From Nonomuraea pusilla (lineage in GTDB: Bacteria; Actinomycetota; Actinomycetes; Streptosporangiales; Streptosporangiaceae), in the NCBI RefSeq assembly GCF_900109355.1, contig NZ_FOBF01000028.1, positions 1 to 64,000 of the forward strand: a DNA stretch of 64,000 nt, given 5' to 3'. How positions within the stretch are numbered: the first letter of the stretch is position 1; every line of letters begins with the position of its first letter. The notes under the pieces were generated by a model. The model did not search any database. It worked only from the letters and a program-made list of their open reading frames with translations, and was not told where the DNA came from. Of the stretch, positions 56,514-63,980 are shown one piece after another. The position numbers and the translations under genes are program-made.

Positions 56514-57011
56514 TCACGACTGCGTCGTCGCGGCGGCGCGGCGCAGGCCCTCTTCGTAGATGGCGACGAAGCGGTCGATCTGCCACAGCTGGGAGACGAA
56601 GACCAGTGCCCAGCCGAAGACGGCCGGCCAGGCCTCGACGCGGACCAGCCCGTACACCATGATGGCGGCACCGGCGGCGGCCATGGCGATCAGCCAGCGG
56701 AGCGCCGGCCGGTGCGCCTCGGCCGCCAGGGAGTGGTCGGCGGCGTACATCTTCTCGCCGTAGATGCCCTTCTCCGCCCAGCTGCGCGGCTCGTGGACCG
56801 GCTTGAACGCGTGCGGGTTGATCCACATCCAGATCACGCCCGCCGCGATCGGGGCCGCCGCCCACCAACCGAGCGTGTCGCGGAAGTAGATCGGCAGCAG
56901 GATCGGCGCCAGACCGGCCATCCGGGTCCACACGCTCCAGGCGTTGGCGTGCCGCTTCCAGGAGTCGTCGTCGAGTCCGAACGTGGCGGCGGCGGCCTGG
57001 GTGAGCTTCAT
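56514..57011 (-). CDS. DUF6653-like membrane protein
   Basis: 165 residues after an AAGGAGCACC ribosome binding site. Features: WKRHANAWSVWTRMAGLAPILLPIYFRDTLGWWAAAPIAAGVIWMWINPHAFKP, giving two membrane helices, then EKGIYGEKMYAADHSLAAEAHRP and two more helices (RWLIAMAAAGAAIMVYGLVRVE, WPAVFGWALVFVSQLWQIDRFVAIYEE). Four membrane segments in all. Members often neighbour TetR regulators; function unknown. Likely co-transcribed with the TetR gene downstream. Confidence 0.78.
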   Translation of the reverse strand: MKLTQAAAATFGLDDDSWKRHANAWSVWTRMAGLAPILLPIYFRDTLGWWAAAPIAAGVIWMWINPHAFKPVHEPRSWAEKGIYGEKMYAADHSLAAEAHRPALRWLIAMAAAGAAIMVYGLVRVEAWPAVFGWALVFVSQLWQIDRFVAIYEEGLRRAAATTQS

Positions 57012-57415
57012 CGGTGCTCCTTGGGGAGGGAGGGTGCCCGGACGCTTCCCGGGCGATGAATCCATAAAACCAGATTCGCTGAATGTTTTCAAAGGCGCGT
57101 GCCGGCATCGCGTCCGGCGCGGGTCGCGCTGGGGGTGCTCGGGGCGGTGGCCGTCCTGACCGCGTTCACCGTCGCCCGCGTGCGGGACGGGGAGGGCCGG
57201 GGATGACGGATGTTGTCGGCCAGGCGCGGGCCCCGGCCTCCTTGAGCAGGGCTCCTGCTGGCACGGATCGGTCCTGATGTCCGCCGGCCTGCGACCGGCC
57301 GCATGGGAGCCGATCGGCGCCGACTACCGCAGCGACATGATCGTCCTGCGCAGACGGGGGTGATCGTCGAGCCGGAGCACAGGGGGCAGGCGGCGAGCGC
57401 CAGGCGAGCGGTCCG
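57012..57415. other. Gene-poor spacer with small coding remnants
   Basis: No confident gene in this 404-bp stretch. A 35-codon frame from GTG 57099 to 57206 encodes one hydrophobic segment (VALGVLGAVAVLTAFTVARV) and could be the remnant of a membrane protein. WEPIGADYRSDMIVLRRRG, ending at 57363, looks like an isolated C-terminus. The inverted repeat AAAAC-N14-GTTTT (57066-57089) is a possible TetR site. Confidence 0.4.
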
Positions 57416-57838
57416 TCAGCGGGTGTCCCGGCCCTCGGGGCGGTCCGCGCCGTCGTCTCCCCGCTCCGCCCGGACCCTGCTCCACCAGGAGGGCCTCGCC
57501 TCCTTCGCCCCGCCGACGTAGCGGTGCACCTCGACCTCGTCCACGATCACGAGACCCTCTTCCACCAGTTCGTCCAGCACGAGCAGGAAGTTCGCGACGT
57601 TCTCCTCGGTGTCGACGACGACGACGGCGACCGGGAGGTCGCTGCTCAGGGCGAGCAGGTGACCGGTGTGGATCCGGGACGAGGCGCCGAAGCCCTCCAC
57701 GCCCCGGAAGACACTGGCGCCGGCCAGCCCCATCGTGTGGGCCCGGTGCACGATCTCGGCGTACAGCGGGCGGTGACGGTAGAGGTCGCTCTCGCCGATG
57801 AAGATGGTCACGCGACAGGCTCGGCCACGCAGTCTCAT
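57416..57838 (-). CDS. DUF190 protein (PII-like fold), divergent copy
   Basis: 140 residues starting MRLRGRACRVTIFIGESDLYRHRPLYAEIVHRAHTMGLAGASVFRG, with a GAAGGAGCC ribosome binding site. DUF190 proteins are small alpha/beta trimers of PII-like fold and unknown function, often encoded with FluC/CrcB. It is closely similar to the second DUF190 protein at 58540 (GLAGASVFRGVEGFGASS and VVDTEE shared) but has an extra C-terminal tail of about 30 charged residues. It is transcribed away from the riboswitch, so it is not under its direct control. Confidence 0.88.
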   Translation of the reverse strand: MRLRGRACRVTIFIGESDLYRHRPLYAEIVHRAHTMGLAGASVFRGVEGFGASSRIHTGHLLALSSDLPVAVVVVDTEENVANFLLVLDELVEEGLVIVDEVEVHRYVGGAKEARPSWWSRVRAERGDDGADRPEGRDTR

Positions 57839-57869
57839 GCCGGCTCCTTCGTCCACCAGGCCTCCAGCG

Positions 57870-57875
57870 TAGAAT
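57870..57875 (+). promoter_or_regulatory. -10 box of the fluoride operon (TAGAAT)
   Basis: TAGAAT lies 8 nt before the riboswitch, placing the transcription start at about 57882, the first base of the aptamer stem. TTCGTC at 57848-57853 with 16-bp spacing could be the -35 element, but is a weak match. Confidence 0.5.
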
Positions 57876-57882
57876 GGTGACC

Positions 57883-57946
57883 CGGTGATGGACCCCGCCG
57901 GGGCGGCGCCGCCGCCCGAACCGCCGCCAGGCTGATGGCTCCTGAT
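57883..57946 (+). promoter_or_regulatory. Fluoride riboswitch (crcB motif)
   Basis: The conserved parts occur in order: CGGTG-ATGGACCC-CGCCG (a 5-bp stem closing an 8-nt loop with the conserved GATG start), GAACCGCC, and GGCTGATGGCTCCT. The loop GGACCC can pair with GGCTCC downstream, with one mismatch, as the fluoride aptamer pseudoknot. The second stem is GCC/GGC before TGATGG. An extra perfect hairpin (GGGCGGC-GCC-GCCGCCC, 57901-57917) is inserted between the two parts. A later hairpin at 57956-57979 (CCAGC/GCTGG outer stem) is a possible expression platform. Genes downstream are fluoride channels, which fits. Confidence 0.87.
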
Positions 57947-58012
57947 CCAGCAGGGCCAGCGCGACGAGCGTCGAGCTGGTCCGGGGAGAAGGTCAACCGG
58001 CCGGAGGTCATC

Positions 58013-58543
58013 GTGTCGTCACGTCCGTCCAGTGACCGGGACGTGCCCGTCGATCCCGGCGCCGAGGTGGCGTCCGAGCAGTCACACGCCACGCGCGACG
58101 TCTTGCGCGCACCCCGGCCCAGGCCCGGCGGCCGTCCCGCCAGGGTCCTGGCCGCGATCGCCCTCGGCGGCGGGCTCGGCAGCGTCGCACGCCACCTGAT
58201 AGGCGAAGCCGTTCCCGCGCAGGCCGGCCACTTCCCGTGGGCGACCTTCCTCATCAACGTCTCCGGCTGTTTCGCGCTGGGCCTGCTCATGGTCTACGTC
58301 CTGGACGTGTGGCCGCCCAGCCGCTACATCCGCCCCTTCTTCGGGGTCGGCCTGCTCGGCGGGTACACCACCTTCTCCACGTTCACCGTGGAGATCCTGC
58401 GTCTGGCGCAGCGAGGCGCGTGGACGGTCGCCGACTCGTACGCGCTCGGCAGCCTCGCCGCCGGTCTGGCGGCGGTGTGGTGCGGCATGGCGCTGGCCCG
58501 TCGTACGGCGGGCATCCCTGTGCGAGGAAAGGAGCCGCGATGA
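58013..58543 (+). CDS. crcB: Fluoride ion channel FluC/CrcB, subunit 1
   Basis: 176 residues from GTG 58013, chosen because CCGGAGG lies 5 nt upstream; an upstream in-frame ATG at 57935 falls inside the riboswitch and is rejected. A 45-residue polar N-terminal tail precedes four membrane helices. FluC hallmarks are ALGGGLGSVARHL, FPWATFLINVSGCFALG (the channel Asn) and GLLGGYTTFSTFTVEI (the Phe/Thr-Phe track). FluC exports F- as a dual-topology dimer; with a second FluC gene in the operon, a heterodimer is likely. The next gene starts in an ATGA overlap. Confidence 0.93.
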   Translation: MSSRPSSDRDVPVDPGAEVASEQSHATRDVLRAPRPRPGGRPARVLAAIALGGGLGSVARHLIGEAVPAQAGHFPWATFLINVSGCFALGLLMVYVLDVWPPSRYIRPFFGVGLLGGYTTFSTFTVEILRLAQRGAWTVADSYALGSLAAGLAAVWCGMALARRTAGIPVRGKEPR

Positions 58544-58881
58544 GGCTCGAAGGCCCCGCGATCCGCCTGACGATCATCCTCGGCGAGGACGACCGGTACG
58601 AGCGCCGCCCGCTCTACACGGAGATCGTCCGTCGAGCTCACCGGCAGGGCCTGGCGGGGGCGAGCGTCTTCAGAGGCGTCGAGGGCTTCGGCGCCTCCTC
58701 CCTGGTCCACACGGCCCGGATCCTCTCGCTCGCCGGCGACCTGCCCGTCTCCGTCGTCATCGTCGACACCGAGGAGAAGATCAACGCGTTCCTCGCCGAC
58801 CTGGACGAGCTGATCGACGAGGGCCTCGTCGTCCTGGACCCCGTCGAGGTCCACCGCTACGTCGGCAGGAAGCCCGCATGA
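58540..58881 (+). CDS. DUF190 protein (PII-like fold), fluoride operon copy
   Basis: 113 residues beginning MRLEGPAIRLTIILGEDDRYERRPLYTEIV. It lies between two FluC genes and overlaps both by 4 nt, so it is made with them under the fluoride riboswitch. A PII-like trimer fold suggests a regulatory or ligand-binding role, perhaps gating or sensing for the channel; no function has been established. GLAGASVFRGVEGFG is identical to the divergent paralogue at 57416. Confidence 0.88.
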   Translation: MRLEGPAIRLTIILGEDDRYERRPLYTEIVRRAHRQGLAGASVFRGVEGFGASSLVHTARILSLAGDLPVSVVIVDTEEKINAFLADLDELIDEGLVVLDPVEVHRYVGRKPA

Positions 58882-59246
58882 CGGTCGTCCTCGTCTTCCT
58901 CGGGGGCGCCGTCGGGGCGCCCGCGCGATACCTGCTCGACCGGCTGATCCAGAAGCGGCACGACACCGTCTTCCCGTGGGGCACGTTCACCGTCAACATG
59001 GTGGGCTCGCTGGTGCTGGGCTTCCTGCTGGGGGCCGGATCCGGCGTGGGCGTCCCGAGGGAGCTGTCGCTGCTGCTCGGCACCGGCGTGTGCGGGGCGC
59101 TGACGACGTTCAGCACGTTCGGGTTCGAGACCATGAGGCTGGTCGAGGAGGGCTCGCTCCTCGAAGCCGGGCTCAACGCCCTCGGCAGCCTGCTCCTGGG
59201 CGTCCTCGCCGCGTTCTGCGGCTACGAGCTGGCGACGCTGCTCTAG
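58878..59246 (+). CDS. crcB: Fluoride ion channel FluC/CrcB, subunit 2
   Basis: 122 residues, a minimal FluC with no N-terminal tail: FLGGAVGAPARYLLDRLIQ, FPWGTFTVNMVGSLVLGFLLG, GTGVCGALTTFSTFGFETM and a last helix ending GYELATLL. All motifs are intact. The start is in an ATGA overlap. Together with subunit 1 it probably forms a heterodimeric channel of the kind encoded by paired genes in many Gram-positive bacteria. Confidence 0.93.
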   Translation: MTVVLVFLGGAVGAPARYLLDRLIQKRHDTVFPWGTFTVNMVGSLVLGFLLGAGSGVGVPRELSLLLGTGVCGALTTFSTFGFETMRLVEEGSLLEAGLNALGSLLLGVLAAFCGYELATLL

Positions 59247-59372
59247 CCCGCGCGGGGCGGAGCCTCCGCGATCACGCGGACTTCCGGCCTGTCCGACGGG
59301 GCAGCCGCGCATGGGCCCGCGGCCGCGGCCGGTCGCGCTGCGGGGGCGCCGCCGCGCCCCGGGACCGGGGAC

Positions 59373-59386
59373 GGGACTTTCGACTC
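59373..59386 (+). promoter_or_regulatory. DosR/DevR-like box upstream of the MgtA-type gene
   Basis: GGGACTTTCGACTC matches GGGNCNWWNGNCCC at 13 of 14 positions, and its GGGACTTT half is identical to the mycobacterial DosR half-site. It ends 97 bp before the ATPase start. Confidence 0.45.
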
Positions 59387-59387
59387 T

Positions 59388-59475
59388 GGGGGTCGGCGGG
59401 GCCCGCTGGTGGAATCGGTGATGCCCCCCAGGAGCCCGTCCCGGGGGCGACCCCCAGGAACCCCCGCCGACCCCC
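59388..59475 (+). promoter_or_regulatory. Long-range leader RNA stem before the MgtA-type gene
   Basis: GGGGGTCGGCGGGG (59388-59401) and CCCCGCCGACCCCC (59462-59475) are perfect 14-nt complements enclosing about 60 nt, with an inner GC-rich hairpin. The right arm ends 7 nt before the start codon and would cover the ribosome binding region. It does not match any metal riboswitch I recognise. Confidence 0.5.
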
Positions 59476-59482
59476 GTGAGGT

Positions 59483-61987
59483 GTGCTCGTGGAGCCCCAT
59501 GTCCCGGTCGCCGAGCTGCCCGAGCCGGCTGAGCGTTCCCCTCGCGGGCTGTCGTCGGAGGAGGCGCGCCGCAGGCTGGCCGAGCACGGGCCCAACACCG
59601 TGGGCGCCCCGCGCCGCCACCGGGCGCTGCGCCTGCTGCTGACCCAGTTCACCAGCCCGATCGTGCTGATCCTCATCGCCGCGACCGTGGTGTCGATGCT
59701 GCTGGGCGACCTGACCGACGGGCTGGTCATCCTGGTCATCATCGCCGCGAGCGGGCTGCTGGGCTTCTTCCAGGAGCGCACGGCCGGGCGGGCGGTGGAC
59801 GCGCTGCTGGCCCGCGTGCGGGTCGAGGTCGAGGTGGTGAGGGACGGCTCCGAGGTGTCGGTGCCGTCGGAGGACGTCGTCCCCGGCGACCTGGTGGTGC
59901 TGCGCGCGGGCGACGTCATCCCGGCCGACTGCCGCGTGGTCGAGTCGCACGGCCTGCAGGTGGACGAGTCGGCGCTGACCGGCGAGTCGTTCCCGGTGGA
60001 GAAGTCCCCGGGCCCGCCCTCCTCGCAGGCCGCCCCGGGGGAGGCGGTGGCCGGGCGGACCGGCACGTTGTTCGCAGGCACGCACGTCGCGGGCGGGTCC
60101 GGCGCCGCCGAGGTGCTGCGCACCGGTGGTGACACCGAGTTCGGCGCGCTCACCGCCGAGCTGGCCGCCCGCGACGTCACCACCGGGTTCGAGCGCGGCC
60201 TGACCCGCTTCGGCATGATGCTGGTGCGCGTCATGGCGGTGCTCGTCTGCCTGATCTTCGCCGTGAACCTGCTGCTGGACCGTCCGGTCGTGGAGGCGGT
60301 GCTGTTCTCGCTGGCGCTGGCCGTCGGGCTGACGCCGCAGCTGCTCCCCGCGATCGTCGCGGTCAGCCTGTCGTCGGGGGCCCGCCGCATGGCGGCCGAG
60401 CAGGTCATCGTCAAGCGCCTGGACGCCATCGAGGACTTCGGCGCGATGACGGTGCTGTGCACCGACAAGACCGGCACCCTGACGGGCGGCGTGGTCCGCC
60501 TGGACGGCGCGTACGACGTGGACGGCCGCGACAGCGCCGAGGTGCTGCGCCTGGCCGGGCTGAACGCGGGCCTGCAGCACGGCTTCGCCAACCCGCTGGA
60601 CCAGGCGATCCTGCGGGGGACGCCGCCGCCCGACCCGTCGGCCAGGCTCGACGAGGTGCCGTACGACTTCGAGCGCAGGCGCATCTCGGTGCTCGCCCTG
60701 GACGGCGGCGTCCCGACGCTCGTGACGAAGGGCGCGCTGGAGGAGGTGCTCGGGGTGTGCGCCTTCGCGCGGGCGGGCGGCGCGGTGGTGCCGGTGGAGT
60801 CGGTGCGCGCGGCGGTGCTGCGGCGCCTGGCCGAGCTGAGCGCGGCCGGCTACCGGGTGCTGGGGCTGGCCACGGCGGAGCTGCCCGGCCGGGAGCGGGT
60901 GAGCGCCGCCGACGAGGCCGGCATGACGCTGACCGGCCTGCTGGCGTTCCGCGACCCGCCGAAGGAGGGCGCGGCCGAGGCGGTGGCGGAGCTGGGCGCG
61001 CTGGGCGTGTCCGTGCGCCTGGTGACGGGCGACAACCGGCTGGCCGCCGAGCACGTCGCCGGGGAGGTCGGGCTCGCCGGGCCGGCGCTGACCGGCGCGG
61101 AGATCGACCGCCTGGACGACGCCGCGCTGACGGCCCGCGCGAGGGACACGCAGGTGTTCGCCGAGATCGCCCCGCTGCAGAAGGAGCGGGTGGTGCGGGC
61201 GCTGCGCGCCGCCGGCGAGACCGTGGGGTTCCTCGGCGACGGCATCAACGACTCGCCCGCGCTGCACGCCGCCGACGTCGGCATCTCGGTGGACACCGCC
61301 GTGGACGTCGCCAAGCGCTCGGCCGCGATCGTCCTGCTGGACAAGAACCTCGGCGTGGTCGCCGACGGCGTGCGGCTGGGCCGCCAGACCTTCGCCAACA
61401 CCCTCAAGTACGTGCGGGTCACCACCAGCGCGAACTTCGGCAACATGGCCAGCATGGCGGCCGCGGCGGCGTTCCTGCCCTTCCTGCCGCTGCTGCCGCG
61501 CCAGATCCTGCTGCTGAACTTCCTGTCGGACATCCCGGCGACCACGATCGCCGCCGACGCCGTGGACGAGGAGCAGGTCGAGCGGCCCAGCGCCTGGGAC
61601 CTGCGCCGCATCCGCGCCTTCATGATCGGGTTCGGGGTGCTGAGCAGCCTGTTCGACGTCGCCACGTTCCTGGTGCTGCGGCTGGGGTTCGACGCGGGCG
61701 CCGACCTGTTCCGCACGGGGTGGTTCATCGAGTCGACCGCGACCGAGCTGGCCGTCATGCTGGTGCTGCGGACGCGGCGGCCGTTCTTCCGCTCGCGTCC
61801 CGGCAGGGCGCTGGTGTGGAGCAGCGTGCTGGTGGCGCTGGTCACGGTGGCCGTGCCGTTCACGCCGCTGGCCGGGCCGCTGGGGCTGGTCGCGCCCCCA
61901 CCGGCGGTGCTCGCGGCGCTCGCGGGCCTGACCCTGCTGTACGTCGCGGTGAACGAGGCGGCCAAGCGCTTCCTGCCGGTGACCTAG
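59483..61987 (+). CDS. Magnesium-translocating-type P-type ATPase (P3B, MgtA-like)
   Basis: 834 residues from a GTG. The N-terminal cation ATPase domain (LSSEEARRRLAEHGPNTVG) is followed by TGES, the phosphorylated Asp at about 328 in CTDKTGTLTGG, GDGINDSPALHAADVGISVD and six C-terminal membrane helices. LNAGLQHGFANPLDQAIL and VRVTTSANFGNMASMAAAAAFLPFLPLLPRQILLLNF are typical of MgtA/MgtB-like transporters. It may import Mg2+; mycobacterial CtpF, a DosR-induced P-type ATPase, is a functional parallel rather than the same subfamily. It is preceded by a structured leader and a DevR-like box. Confidence 0.9.
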   Translation: MLVEPHVPVAELPEPAERSPRGLSSEEARRRLAEHGPNTVGAPRRHRALRLLLTQFTSPIVLILIAATVVSMLLGDLTDGLVILVIIAASGLLGFFQERTAGRAVDALLARVRVEVEVVRDGSEVSVPSEDVVPGDLVVLRAGDVIPADCRVVESHGLQVDESALTGESFPVEKSPGPPSSQAAPGEAVAGRTGTLFAGTHVAGGSGAAEVLRTGGDTEFGALTAELAARDVTTGFERGLTRFGMMLVRVMAVLVCLIFAVNLLLDRPVVEAVLFSLALAVGLTPQLLPAIVAVSLSSGARRMAAEQVIVKRLDAIEDFGAMTVLCTDKTGTLTGGVVRLDGAYDVDGRDSAEVLRLAGLNAGLQHGFANPLDQAILRGTPPPDPSARLDEVPYDFERRRISVLALDGGVPTLVTKGALEEVLGVCAFARAGGAVVPVESVRAAVLRRLAELSAAGYRVLGLATAELPGRERVSAADEAGMTLTGLLAFRDPPKEGAAEAVAELGALGVSVRLVTGDNRLAAEHVAGEVGLAGPALTGAEIDRLDDAALTARARDTQVFAEIAPLQKERVVRALRAAGETVGFLGDGINDSPALHAADVGISVDTAVDVAKRSAAIVLLDKNLGVVADGVRLGRQTFANTLKYVRVTTSANFGNMASMAAAAAFLPFLPLLPRQILLLNFLSDIPATTIAADAVDEEQVERPSAWDLRRIRAFMIGFGVLSSLFDVATFLVLRLGFDAGADLFRTGWFIESTATELAVMLVLRTRRPFFRSRPGRALVWSSVLVALVTVAVPFTPLAGPLGLVAPPPAVLAALAGLTLLYVAVNEAAKRFLPVT

Positions 61988-62067
61988 CGGCGTCGTGGGT
62001 CGAATCCCCAGGTGACAGGCCCTGCTGTGGGGGTAGCAGGAGCTCACGTCGTCACGCGGGAGGCGAG

Positions 62068-63270
62068 ATGCGCTCATCCCTGACTTTGGGCCGCATCGGC
62101 GGAGTCCGGATCGGGCTCAACATCAGTGTGGTGTTCATCGTCCTGATCCTGGTGTTCGGGCTGGCCTTCGGACGCTTCCCCGCTGTGTACCCCGGCTACT
62201 CCAGGGCCGTCTACCTGCTGGCGGGCGTGGTGGCCGCCGTGCTGTTCATGGCGTCGCTGCTGGCCCACGAGGTGGCGCACGCCCTCATGGCCAGACGCCA
62301 GGGGGTCGAGGTCGAGCAGATCACGCTCTGGCTGCTCGGCGGGGTGGCGGAGCTGCGGGGCGAGCCCCGCTCGCCGGGAGCCGACCTCAAGATCGCCGTG
62401 ATCGGGCCGGTGACCAGTTTCCTGGCCGGGGCGGTGTTCGCCGGGGTGGCGGTGCTGGCGGCCTTCGCGTCGGCGCCGGGGCTGCTCGTCGGCATGTTCG
62501 CCTACCTGGCCGCGGTCAACGTCATCCTGGCGGTGTTCAACCTCATCCCCGCCGCGCCGCTCGACGGCGGGCGGGTGCTGCGCGCGGCCCTCTGGGCGCG
62601 GTGGGGCGACAGGACGCGCGCCGCCGTGTCCGCCGCCCGCGCCGGGCGGGCGTTCGGCTTCGTGCTCATCGCGCTCGGCTTCGTCCAGGTGGTCAGCGGC
62701 CAGGGCCTGGACGGCCTGTGGCTCGCGCTGATCGGCCTGTTCCTCGTCAACGCGGCCAGCGCCGAGGAGCAGCAGACGCAGATCAGCGCGGCGCTCGCCG
62801 GGGTGCGCGTCGGCGACGTCATGTCGGTCGAGCCCGTCGTGGCGCACCCGGACGAGACCGTGCAGGGGCTCGTCGACCGGGTCGTGATGCGGGAGCGGCT
62901 GTCCACGTACCCGCTGGTGGGGCCGGACGGCTCGTTCGCCGGCCTGGTGACGCTCAACAGGATCCGCGCGGTCGACCCGGACCACCGGGAGACGACGCGG
63001 CTGCGCGACATCGCCTGCCCGCCGCAGGACGTGCCGCAGGCCGCGCCCGAGGAGGCGCTGACCGAGCTGCTGCCGAGGATGCAGGGGGGCGCCGACGGGC
63101 GGGCGGTGGTGGTGGACCCGTCCGGGCGGCTGATCGGGCTGCTCACCCCCAGCGACATCAGCCGGCTCATCCAGACGGCCGGCCTGCACAGGACGCTGTC
63201 GGGGCCGCGTGGCGCCGACCTCGCCCCGCACTACCGCCGCCGGCACCACGACGGTGGCGACGGCGGCTGA
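62068..63270 (+). CDS. Site-2 protease (M50) with two CBS domains (Rip3-like)
   Basis: 400 residues after a GGGAGG ribosome binding site. Six membrane helices carry the zinc site HEVAH at 67-71 and the second motif in NLIPAAPLDGGRVLRA. A CBS pair occupies about 245-375 (VRVGDVMSVEPVVAHPDETVQGLV, TYPLVGPDGSFAGLVTLNRIRAV, ADGRAVVVDPSGRLIGLLTPSDISRLI). It cuts membrane-bound substrates inside the bilayer, with CBS domains sensing adenine nucleotides. The same architecture occurs in the DosR-regulated mycobacterial Rip3. A weak box-like palindrome (GGGTCGAATCCCCA, 61997-62010) lies 57 bp upstream. Confidence 0.92.
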   Translation: MRSSLTLGRIGGVRIGLNISVVFIVLILVFGLAFGRFPAVYPGYSRAVYLLAGVVAAVLFMASLLAHEVAHALMARRQGVEVEQITLWLLGGVAELRGEPRSPGADLKIAVIGPVTSFLAGAVFAGVAVLAAFASAPGLLVGMFAYLAAVNVILAVFNLIPAAPLDGGRVLRAALWARWGDRTRAAVSAARAGRAFGFVLIALGFVQVVSGQGLDGLWLALIGLFLVNAASAEEQQTQISAALAGVRVGDVMSVEPVVAHPDETVQGLVDRVVMRERLSTYPLVGPDGSFAGLVTLNRIRAVDPDHRETTRLRDIACPPQDVPQAAPEEALTELLPRMQGGADGRAVVVDPSGRLIGLLTPSDISRLIQTAGLHRTLSGPRGADLAPHYRRRHHDGGDGG

Positions 63271-63282
63271 GGGGGGCTCAGC
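63266..63282. terminator. Short hairpin at the convergent M50/sortase ends
   Basis: GCTGAG and CTCAGC form a 6-bp stem with a GGGGG loop. Both stop codons lie in or next to the stem, so it may terminate both genes. Confidence 0.4.
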
Positions 63283-63925
63283 GGACCGAGGTGAGGTGGC
63301 CGTAGGCGATGAGGTTGTCGACGTAGTGGCCGGAGCCCCGGTCGAAGGCGCCGCCGCAGGTGATGAGGCGGATTGCGGCGTACGGCAGGTCGCCGTAGAC
63401 GCGTTCGGTGGGGAACGCGGTCTTGCGTACCGACTCGAACCGGTCCAGCCGGTACGTGGCCACCTTCCCGTCGGCTCTGACGACGCGGACGCGGTCGCCG
63501 GGCCGCAGGTCGCCCAGCCTGGCGAACACGGCGGGGCCGGTGGCGGTGTCGACGTGACCGACGATCACGGCGGGGCCGGCCGTGCCGGGGGCGGCGCCCC
63601 GCTCGTACCAGCCGGTGCGGTCCGCCTGGGACAGCGGCGGCACCTCCAGCGTGCCGTCGGGGTTGGTGCCGAGCCGCATGACCTCGGCCCGTACGCCGAT
63701 CGCGGGGATCTCGACGCGCACGGGCGGCGAGGAGCGGGCGACCGGCCTGGCGGTGGGCACGGCACTGGGCACGGCCGTGGCGGGGACGTCGGCAGGCGGC
63801 GGAGGCGGGGGAGCGGCGGGCGCGGGCGGCGCCGGACGCGTCCACAGGGTCACGGCGAGGGCGCCCGCCCCGAGCAGGGCGGCCACGCCGGGCACGAGGG
63901 GGCTGCGGCGGCGAGAGGGGGGCAA
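63278..63925 (-). CDS. Class F sortase
   Basis: 215 residues from TTG 63925, chosen because GAGGTGG lies 5 nt upstream; an earlier TTG at 63952 and a GTG at 63934 lack ribosome binding sites. An N-terminal membrane helix (LVPGVAALLGAGALAVTLW) and a Pro/Ala-rich linker precede the sortase domain: VRVEIPAIGVRAEVMRLG, AVIVGHVDTATGPAVFARLGDL (catalytic His), IRLITCGGAFDRGSGHYVDNLIAYG (catalytic Cys and nearby Arg). Class F sortases are common in actinomycetes; few have known substrates. No LPxTG-bearing protein gene is in the window. Confidence 0.92.
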   Translation of the reverse strand: MPPSRRRSPLVPGVAALLGAGALAVTLWTRPAPPAPAAPPPPPPADVPATAVPSAVPTARPVARSSPPVRVEIPAIGVRAEVMRLGTNPDGTLEVPPLSQADRTGWYERGAAPGTAGPAVIVGHVDTATGPAVFARLGDLRPGDRVRVVRADGKVATYRLDRFESVRKTAFPTERVYGDLPYAAIRLITCGGAFDRGSGHYVDNLIAYGHLTSVR

Positions 63926-63955
63926 AGCGGCCACCTCACGAATTAACGGCAAAGT

Positions 63956-63980
63956 TGATCATAATACTCTCACATGATCA
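63956..63980. promoter_or_regulatory. Paired TGATCA elements upstream of the sortase gene
   Basis: Two TGATCA palindromes (63956-63961 and 63975-63980) with a 19-bp period lie in an AT-rich stretch. On the minus strand TATTAT (63961-63966) is a good -10 box for the sortase gene, so the pair brackets the promoter. Confidence 0.45.

Noticed and set aside
57935..58012. Upstream ATG extension of FluC subunit 1
   Set aside because: The ATG falls inside the conserved GCTGATGGCTCCT end of the riboswitch, and the GTG at 58013 has a strong ribosome binding site.
61990..62015. tRNA T-arm-like sequence (GGGTCGAATCCCC)
   Set aside because: No anticodon or D-arm could be found upstream and the acceptor stem is absent; it is better read as a palindrome near the M50 promoter.
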